A stretch of 64,000 bases of DNA, taken from NCBI RefSeq assembly GCF_027744825.2, contig NW_026527054.1:868001-932000 (forward strand), given 5' to 3'. Below, piece after piece: positions 57,019-64,000 of this stretch (the first letter of the stretch is position 1; each line of letters starts with the position of its first letter). The translations under genes were made by a program, and so were the position numbers. This DNA is from Synchiropus splendidus. Its lineage: Eukaryota; Chordata; Actinopteri; Syngnathiformes; Callionymidae. The notes beneath the pieces were generated by a model. It saw only the letters and a list, made by a program, of their open reading frames with translations. It searched no databases and was not told the DNA's origin.

Positions 57019-57837
57019 ATGAGGACCGAAGGGAAGAGAGGTATTGGCACTATCTTCCTCGGAGCTGCTACAGGCGGCACTGGGTACGGAATGAACAACT
57101 CCTCGACGAGCCCTCTATTTCCTGTGGTAGAACACGTAACTGGTGATGGTCATGAGTACGATGGTTCTAACAACAACACGACAGATGGAGCCTGTCCTTC
57201 AGCGACCATCAAAGACGACACAGACGACTTTGATGCAACTGAAATGGAAGATGTGGATGATGAGGAGGAACCTGTAGGGAGAGCACCAACCTCCTACCCC
57301 AAGAACGAAACTGTCGGCGTGCATCCGCCTGCTTCATCTTCAGCTTCTCAAGACCAAGAACCAGCAGCTAATGATGACACGGATGGATGGATAAGCGGTT
57401 TCTTCTTGAAAGCTTTAAAGACAGTTGTATTTCATCTACCAGGTAAAACCATGCGCAGGTATTGGAGGGAGATCTGCTACGGTTGCCAAGTAGACCATCC
57501 CAGCCAACTACAACACAGCTGCCTTGAAGAGATGGAGGATGATTTATACAGTCTTAACTTCCACCCGTTGATGAAGAGACTCTGTAACAAGAACTTTCTG
57601 TCTGCTATACAACACTACTTGACCCTGAATGACGTACAACCGGAGAAAATGAGAACCAAGGCTACGGCTGAGACAGTCTTGCTCGAAATGAGGTCTCCAA
57701 AATCAAGTGTCTGGAATGAATACATCAAACATGAGCATGAGGATCCTCTAATTGAACGTCTGGATTCAGCAAGTAGAATCTGGAATAGAACGCCGGTCCT
57801 GGTCGATGTCACAAACACGAGATTCCCTCGTATGTGA
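57019..57837 (+). CDS. Maverick accessory gene 2, unknown, intact (272 codons)
   Basis: Residues 1-130 are low-complexity with an acidic stretch at about 65-84 (DDTDDFDATEMEDVDDEEE). From about 125 there is a folded-looking region, starting DGWISGFFLKALKTVVFHLP. A Cys/His cluster at residues 153-168 (CYGCQVDHPSQLQHSCL; C153, C156, H160, H166, C168) could bind zinc. The C-terminal part is helical and charged. I do not recognise the family. The frame is undamaged although its neighbours are broken, and it lies 131 bp upstream of the integrase. Confidence 0.65.
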   Translation: MRTEGKRGIGTIFLGAATGGTGYGMNNSSTSPLFPVVEHVTGDGHEYDGSNNNTTDGACPSATIKDDTDDFDATEMEDVDDEEEPVGRAPTSYPKNETVGVHPPASSSASQDQEPAANDDTDGWISGFFLKALKTVVFHLPGKTMRRYWREICYGCQVDHPSQLQHSCLEEMEDDLYSLNFHPLMKRLCNKNFLSAIQHYLTLNDVQPEKMRTKATAETVLLEMRSPKSSVWNEYIKHEHEDPLIERLDSASRIWNRTPVLVDVTNTRFPRM

Positions 57838-57968
57838 TACTTTTTTTATTTTTTTTTTACTCTTTTACTCTCTTTGTATAACATTACGTTTGAATCCTTA
57901 CATAACCTGTGGAATAAAAAACATTAAGAAGTATATTTGGATCTCAGCTCATTCATTTCTCGTTTAAC

Positions 57969-59029
57969 ATGACGGTGAAACACATCATTAAAAGAGTTTA
58001 TTACAATCCTCTTCACCCCGGGACCTCTGGAGGTGTGAGTCGCCTTCGTCCAGGGGTGCAGGATGAGACTGGAAAACCAGTCAGTTCTAAATCTATTGAA
58101 GATTTTTCATCAAAACAGGATGCTTACACCGTGCGTAAACCAGCCGAGAAGCAGAGTATTTGTTCACAGGCCTCTTCAACAATTCCAGGCCGACCGATGG
58201 GACATGCAGGCATTGGCTAGATATAACGACGATCAAAATTACTTATTGACCGTTATAGATGTATTTTCAAAGAAGGCCTATTTACGCATTTTAAAAAGAA
58301 AAACTGCGATTGAGACAATGAAGGCGTTTGAATCAGTGCTGGATGAGAGCGGGACGCCTGCAAAGCTACAGACGGATGATGGGAAAGCATTTTTTAGCAA
58401 GAGTTTCCGGGCTTTGATGGAAAGGAAGAGAATTATTCATTTTTCAACAGCGAGTGACTTTAAGGCCTCTGTGGTTGAGAGATTTAACTGCACTCTTAAA
58501 AATCGGATGTGGAGATATTTTACAGCTAAAAAGATTACATTACATCGAGGTTTTACAGGATCTAGTAAAGAGTTATAATCACAGCTATCACAGTAGTATA
58601 AAAATGACACCGATGGAAGTAACTAAAGAAAATAGTCTGCAAGTGTTTGACAATCTTTACATTAGACCGTCGAAAGGTCGGCAGAAGCCAAAATTTAAGG
58701 AGGGCGATCATGTTAGGATATCAAAACTATGAGGTGTATTTCACAAAAAGTATGAGCAGAGTTTTACAGAAGAGATATTCACGATAACTGAATGTATCCA
58801 CCGCAACCCGCCTGTACATAAATTGAAAGATTTCGACGGTGAACCCATCCAGCGGTCATTTTATGATCAAGAATTACAAAGAGTGCAACTGGTTAAGGAA
58901 GTATTTCACGCTGAAAAGATTCTCAAGGAACGCGTCGTTAAAGGAGAAAGACAGGTCTTTGTCCAGTGGAAGAACTGGCCTGAAAAATTCAAAAGGTGGG
59001 TAAAAGCTTCAGGTATAAAAAATATATAA
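57969..59029 (+). pseudogene. Maverick chromodomain integrase, copy 2, broken
   Basis: Starts MTVKHIIKRVYYNPLHPG. The catalytic triad is readable: Asp in LLTVIDVFSKK, Asp in LQTDDGKAFF, Glu in ASVVERFNCTL, with D-to-E spacing of about 33-35. The C-terminal chromodomain has VFHAEKILKERVVKG and VFVQWKNWPEKFKRW. Frameshifts near 58175 and 58555 and a TGA near 58730 disable it. It serves as the reference for the copy 1 integrase. Confidence 0.85.
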
Positions 59030-59063
59030 GATGATCCTCCTTTACAACAGGCATCATATCATC

Positions 59064-59926
59064 ATGTACGGCTCAAAGAACGCACGCTTCTATGTGACTT
59101 TACCATCAAAGGCCAGTGCAAAAGTTTTTAAAGACAACTCGATTGGTACTTTCCGCGTTGATTTAGCACAACATATCGATTTAAACGGAAAATGGGAGGT
59201 TGCTTTGACGGAGATTACATACCCTCACACATGGAATAATATTCCGGAGGATGCGGCATCATTTTACTGGAAACCGAACCCTAGAGGACCTGATTCCAAC
59301 ACAAACACGACTCCCCCGAGGGGATCAGAATCAGATGCTAACAGGTTGCGGCGCTATAAAGATGAATTTCACAGAGCCATGAGACGCCAGCGCCTCAGCT
59401 CAGAGGACAAAAGACGAATCGCGAGTGGTTGATTGACATTTCAAAATGGCGGGAAGAGATATTTCCAAACTGAAGTTCAAGGGTGGATATTAAAACTCTA
59501 TTAATCAGATTTCAACCGAGTTGGAGCAAACCTTTAAAAAAACCAATGACGATATACGCTTCCTGTTTGACGGTGCACGGCAAAAAATTGATCTTCAAGG
59601 AGACGGTCAGAACCTAATGCTTTTTAAGTGAGTTCAGAGCGCCCCATCCTGATTTAAAAGCGGGGTTTTACCATCGCTACTGTTACAGCGACGCTGTAAG
59701 ACCGCAGCTTGTAGGGGATGCGTATGCACCGCTCTTAAGAATGGTGGAAATCAAGGGTAGTTACTCAGATATAATCACACAGCATTTTAACCCTGCTTAC
59801 TATTTACCGGTTGCCAAGAGCCATATTGAAAATATTCAGTTACAAATTAAATCAGATCTTAACAAACCAGTCAATTTTACCTTTGGAAAGGTGGTGGTGA
59901 CTCTACACTTTAGACCTGTTACTTGA
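59064..59926 (+). pseudogene. Maverick penton-like minor capsid protein, copy 2, broken
   Basis: From ATGTACGGCTCAAAG: ARFYVTLPSKASAKVFKDNS, WEVALTEITYPHTWNNIPED. A stop lies at 59430, stops near 59492 and 59629, and the C-terminal block GSYSDIITQHFNPAYYLPVA resumes at 59741. It has kept the stretch that copy 1 lost near 27070. Confidence 0.65.
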
Positions 59927-60029
59927 GAGGATATTATATAACCCTTTAAATCGTCGTCTGGAAATCCATTCATCATCACAACACCAGAGAGATAACCAGC
60001 CTTTGCAGACCAAGTCATAAACAAACAAA

Positions 60030-60462
60030 ATGGTCCACACAGGCTTAAGAGACGACCCGCACAGATTTGTACAATATTATGAAAAACAGGTGGGCGGAGA
60101 TCTACCCGGTTTCTACGGTGACCCGGTTATGTACGGACGAGGCATCCGTTCCCTCTTCTCAAAAATGTTTTGGTTTGTATCATGGATCATCAGGAATTGT
60201 CAAAGCGAAACCCCATCTCAAATAAGACGTGGGTAACATAGCCTTGGATATGTTCACCCATACCGTGAGAGGAATGAGCGATCAACAGAGACAGGAAGGG
60301 TCAGGCGGTATAGCCGTCTTATCACGAAGGACAAAGAGACGCCCTCCAGGACGACGTGTAAGACAGAGCTCAAATAAACGTCCAAACAAAAAAAGAAAGA
60401 AGTCAGTTGACAGAAGCAAACGGGCCAAGAGGAAGTCCAGAGGGAGCTCTGATATATTTTAA
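60030..60462 (+). pseudogene. Maverick pX-like core protein, copy 2, frameshifted
   Basis: MVHTGLRDDPHRFVQYYEKQ start. A small indel near 60170-60220 shifts frame; the basic C-terminal half (RRTKRRPPGRRVRQ, KKRKKSVDRSKRAKRK) continues in another frame. Confidence 0.7.
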
Positions 60463-60482
60463 AAAACTTTATATACAGTAAC

Positions 60483-61750
60483 ATGGCACTCCTACACCAG
60501 AAATCTGCTGAATGCACATTGGCAGAACTGGATTTATTCACGCCGCCAATTACGCAGCTTTCCAATTTACACTGAAATTGCTCCAGTAGCCGCTATCAGC
60601 GAAGGAGGACCGATTGAGTTTTTTTATAGCAGGAGACGGTGAAAAGTATCTAGACCTAAACGACACCCTTCTACACGTGCGTGCAAGAATTACTAACACT
60701 GATAGCACACCGCTGGCTAACGACGCAACAGTCGGTCTCATGAATTATCCTCTAAACACCATCTTTGACCAGTGTGATGTGGTCCTGGGGGATCGGAGGA
60801 TTTCGCAGTCCAGTTCCACTCACCCGTACAGAGCTATGATCAAAATACTTCTCAACTTTTCAGGCGACACTCTTAAAACACAGTTTAGCGCCGGTCTTTT
60901 TTACCAAGACACACCTGTGTTGGTTGACTGTAAACGGTCCCAACGCAGGCCTGAATAAACGGGCAGAGTTCACGAGCAGATCCAGAGAAGAACATCTTCT
61001 CGGTCCTCTCCACGGCGACATATTTTTCTGTGAGACACTGATATTAAACTCACTAGGGCGAATGATGCCTTCTGCCTGACCGGACCCCGCGACTCCACCT
61101 TTCGTCTGAAAATCCTTGGCGCCTCTCTGTTTGTGAAGAAAGTCTGTCACAACCTCTTCCGCTGACGTCACCGCCCAACCCACCTAGTCACATCCATACC
61201 TGCCTCCAATCTCCTGAAGGTATAAAGACCCGACCAACCTGCCAGTCCTCGCCTGTTCGTCAACCCTTCATGGTTTGTCTTCAAGCGAGATATTCCGCTA
61301 TTTGCCACTGCCTGGATATTGCATTATCTGAGTTATTTCAGTCGGTCTTTTCTGCCTTAGAACTTCAGCCTGCCTGCACCTCTACTCCACAACCTTCACC
61401 TCCTTCATTGCCATAGCGCAGCCAGCTGGACTCCTGGACCCTCACCAGCCACTTGTCTGGGATCTCCACCACGGCATATACCATGATTTTAGCTACAGGA
61501 AGACATTTGAAGGATCTACCTCTAAGCATTGACTGCGAAGGTTTTAACAGCGGTTATTCACTGTTTGCATTTAATCTCAATCCAGCCGACGACAACGATG
61601 CTCTCTCCCCTGTCTCAAATGGGAATTTAAGACTGGAGATGAGATTCATAGTACCCTTACCAAACACCGTAATACTGATTGTGTACGCTTGTTATGATTC
61701 CATTCTGGAGATTGATGCGAAAAGACAAGTGCTGGTGGACTATTATTAAA
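60483..61750 (+). pseudogene. Maverick major capsid protein, copy 2, broken
   Basis: Starts ATGGCACTCCTACACC. A short deletion near 60560 shifts frame, then IAGDGEKYLDLNDTLLHVRA, PLNTIFDQCDVVLGDRRISQ and FSGDTLKTQFSAGLFYQDTP are readable. Frame breaks lie near 60950 and 61030. About 330 bp of the gene are replaced by unrelated DNA (61146-61480), after which ILATGRHLKDLPLSIDCEGF leads to the C-terminus. Confidence 0.8.
61146..61480. mobile_element. Unidentified insertion in the capsid gene
   Basis: Begins TGTCACAACCTCTTCCGC and contains GGTATAAAG, a TATA-like box. It replaces capsid sequence that is present in copy 1. It could be an LTR or promoter-bearing fragment of a retroelement, but no partner was found in the window. 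Confidence 0.45.
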
Positions 61751-61755
61751 AAGTT

Positions 61756-62761
61756 ATGGACAGTCTCCAGTTACAGAGGCTGCTGAGAGGTCTCTTGAGC
61801 GACACATTTTACGGTGTATGGCCGTCGGATAAGTTGCCTCAATTTACACAACCCCCTCAGACCGCCTGAATATTTAATCGTCAACACACATCCGGCACAT
61901 AAACCAGGAGAGCACTGGCAGAGTTTAACTCTCGAAGAAGACGGTAGAACAACTTTCTTTGACTCATTTGGAATGGGGCCCTACTTTGCACATTACCCTG
62001 AAAGTATTTTAAAGTTTCTCAAGAAACATTCAGGCAACATCAAGTACAACAATGGTCTACTACAGAACCCTCTATCGTTTGTATGTGGTCATTGTAAGTG
62101 CCAAAGTAAGTTTCACTTGATATTGTTTACACTGTTAGGTAGTCGTTTTGTGGTTTAGTGCTTTACATAAATATACGTGGGTTTTAATTTGAAGGCCACT
62201 TTTGTCTTTTGAAAAAAACGGCGGATGCGCAAGGTAAGCTCGTGGTTGATTTGTGTTGGGTTGTTAAGAACAACATGGACATATAGGTTTTGACCGTTAA
62301 GTTTGGATTTTTGGATGTTCCTGAGACCATTACTTTCAATAAAGGAGGATCAAGTTCCACGGCACAAGCTTCAGTTAGTTTTTTATGTTTTTTTGATTCC
62401 CGTCCAGGAGAAGCTCGGGGAAAATATATTCGTACGGATGTACTGGTGAGAACGATGAAAATGGAAACATTCGGGGCAAAGGAGGAACAAGTCAGAAACT
62501 AACGTCGTTCACAACAATAGAGGTAGCAAACTATTGGAGTTTGCAATCACAGTCATCATTGCATCTTCTACCTCCATCATCGTGCTAGAGGGCTGTGTAT
62601 CCAAGAAGTATTAAGTCTATACAGTGATGATACCTTTAAATATGACCTCATGGTATACAACTTTGTGAAAGGACATCAACAATGTCTAAAAAGATGTGCA
62701 CACTGTCCGTGGAAACAACATACTCTGTTCTCTTCTGTATTTTAAAGACTATTGTGACTAA
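61756..62761 (+). pseudogene. Maverick cysteine protease, copy 2, broken
   Basis: MDSLQLQRLLRGLLSDTFYG start. A frameshift lies near 61850, a His in GEHWQSLTLEEDG and FFDSFGMGPYFAHYPES follow, and the Cys region is cut at FVCGH by an insertion (about 62097-62545). The rest continues after it (MVYNFVKGHQQCLKRCAHC) to a TAA at 62759. Confidence 0.75.
62097..62545 (+). mobile_element. Unidentified insertion in the protease gene
   Basis: About 450 bp between GTGGTCATTG and AGTCATCATTGCATC. The shared TCATTG may be a target duplication. It contains a 70-codon ORF (62290-62502) with TFNKGGSSSTAQASVSF, not recognised, and near its right end a 7-bp hairpin, GCAAACT..AGTTTGC. Confidence 0.5.
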
Positions 62762-62799
62762 TCCTATTTTGTTTGTTCGTGTGTTAAAAAAAATCTGTA

Positions 62800-63477
62800 A
62801 TCAGGAGACCAGCTTTCAGCTATACTTTTCTTTCGCAAGATAGAATTCGATTTAAGTCTCTGATATTGAGCCCTCGCTTCAGGATTGGACAGCAGTGTGA
62901 GAGGGATGTTTAGCTTTAATAATGTGACGAGAAACTAGGACCATCCCGCAGGTAATGGAGAACTTCTTTTATTATGCGGTAGGGAAAGGTACTAGAATAT
63001 ATCAATCACATGAGAGCCTTTTACAGCATTTCCTTCATACATAAATTTGCCATTCATATTCCAACCATCACCATTTTTGCATATCCTCTGGATAATGTAT
63101 TCAGCATTTCTTCGAGCTTTTGACGGAAGGATATTTAGAATATCCTGACCCAAGTCATCTGTTACAAAGGGTGTTTTTAGAACACTTTCGACACGACTGT
63201 CAGAGTCGTGGGGGTGATCGCTGACTCTGTCTCGTTGTAAAGTCAGAGTTACTCTCCTTTGGTCTCTCTGATCCTGTTTTGTAAAGGTTAAATATCTCTG
63301 CAATAGAGCATCATACTTTTTAATCTTCTCATACGAGTTTAACTGAGAATCATTCAGAATGGTCCTCATCTTCTCATTCAATTCATCTTTGGCAGTTTCA
63401 CAGATGTCGGAGGTTGGACTTGATAACTGGTTAATTTGCTGAGGAGAGACCAGATACATTTTCTGGACAGTCTTCAT
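62800..63477 (-). pseudogene. Conserved Maverick protein of unknown function, third copy
   Basis: Minus strand, open from 63477 to 62992 (MKTVQKMYLVSPQQINQL), 161 codons. It then frameshifts, with its 3' part readable to about 62800 (matching 23149-23918). It is convergent with the protease, as in copy 1. Confidence 0.75.
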
Positions 63478-63484
63478 CGTGTTT

Positions 63485-63632
63485 TACTTCTTTACAAGTC
63501 CTCCTATTAGATTTCCAATGATTGGAACGGCAGCCGCTAGCAACGGCAACAGGAATCCTCCCGATTGCTTTATAAGAATCCTTCATCTACGCTTCACGCA
63601 CGCCTTTTTATTAGCCAAGAGTCTGATGTTCT
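63485..63632 (-). pseudogene. Small basic Maverick protein, third copy, 5'-truncated
   Basis: Only the C-terminal half remains. It ends PIIGNLIGGLVKK with TAA at 63485, showing the tail missing from copy 1. Similarity stops at about 63632. Confidence 0.7.
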
Positions 63633-64000
63633 CATGATTCCGCTTTTATTTTGTCATGCGAGTCTTGTTTTGTTTTCTTCCTCCGTTCTTCCTGTTTGTG
63701 TGGCACATGGCTGGAGCCAATCAACCCCAGATCACCTGAGTATTAGAGCACCTGGACTCCAGCACCGTGTGCCAGATTGTCCCCTATTATTCCCTGTGAT
63801 CGACTCCTCTAGTTCCTGCAGATGGAGTCCTTTGTTCCCTGTGATTTCTTCTCTAGTTTCTGTGACGCTCTCCTTTGTTCCCTGTGGTAACTCCTCGTTC
63901 TCTTGGCTCTCCTTGTTCGTTCTCTTGTTCTGTGCGCTAGTTAGCTTATTTTGGATTTCTTTGTCTTAAACCCTGGTGCCTGAGTTAGTGTTCGGTTTCT
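63633..64000 (+). other. Unassigned repeat-like sequence at the window end
   Basis: Pyrimidine-rich, with a loosely repeated phrase (TTTGTTCCCTGTG..TCTAGTT.CTG, about three times between 63787 and 63890). A plus-strand frame is open, but the composition suggests a leader of a repetitive element rather than a gene. Confidence 0.35.

Larger units (their letters stand above)
56453..63632 (+). mobile_element. Maverick/Polinton (adintovirus-like) element, copy 2
   Basis: Same gene set as copy 1 in the opposite orientation: two accessory genes, integrase, penton-like, pX-like, capsid and protease on plus, then the two small genes on minus. It is cut at the left by the ERV boundary near 56453 and at the right within the small basic gene at about 63632, so polymerase and ATPase are missing. 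It is more decayed than copy 1 in the structural genes. Confidence 0.85.

Overview
The window looks like vertebrate, probably teleost fish, repeat-rich accessory DNA. It has eukaryotic GT-AG introns, long (TG)n and (TA)n tracts, and degraded members of element families typical of fish genomes: two Maverick/Polinton (adintovirus-like) elements, DIRS-like tyrosine-recombinase retroelements, a Ty3/gypsy element, a piggyBac element, an RTE/Rex-like and a CR1/L2-like LINE, and the 3' half of an endogenous retrovirus. No RNA genes, CRISPR arrays or bacterial features are visible. The species cannot be named from the sequence.

Region 1 (1-11875) is a tandem array of units of about 1.7-2.4 kb. Each unit carries a 50-bp minisatellite of 18-26 copies lying in what looks like an intron, (TG)n tracts, and copies of one or two candidate exons (short exon A with an ATG, proline-rich exon B). 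Region 2 (12.7-16.4 kb) holds what may be the parent locus. It has a well-supported three-exon gene end (13112-13830) with a SUMO-interaction-like motif, then the last array unit, whose exon B runs on into a basic coiled-coil exon and a terminal exon (stop at 16309).

Region 3 (16.5-28.9 kb) is Maverick copy 1. Plus-strand genes are polymerase, packaging ATPase and two small conserved proteins. Convergent minus-strand genes are protease, major capsid, pX-like, penton-like and chromodomain integrase. The plus-strand half is duplicated: a fused polymerase ORF lacking its exonuclease and palm motif A is followed by a second polymerase fragment that supplies those parts, and then by second copies of ATPase and both small genes. 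An RTE-like LINE fragment interrupts the integrase. Maverick copy 2 (56.45-63.63 kb) lies in the opposite orientation, so the integrase ends of the two copies face each other. It carries two further unrecognised genes beyond its integrase.

Region 4 (28.9-56.45 kb) lies between the two Mavericks and is a stack of nested elements. A gypsy element (29.5-32.6 kb) contains a piggyBac remnant and a 177-bp internal micro-inversion. A long DIRS-like territory (32.7-53.4 kb) has pieces in both orientations and three arrays of a satellite of about 188 bp. A nearly complete LINE (46.35-49.46 kb) sits inside one DIRS terminal module. An ERV 3' part (53.37-56.45 kb) abuts a DIRS recombinase remnant through its LTR.

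Almost all element genes are broken by frameshifts, stops or deletions. The larger open frames are the fused Maverick polymerase ORF (690 codons), a 272-codon unknown Maverick ORF, the copy 1 protease, two small Maverick ORFs, and the LINE, whose coding region has only one frameshift and one stop. All domain names rest on reading conserved motifs; no database search was possible.
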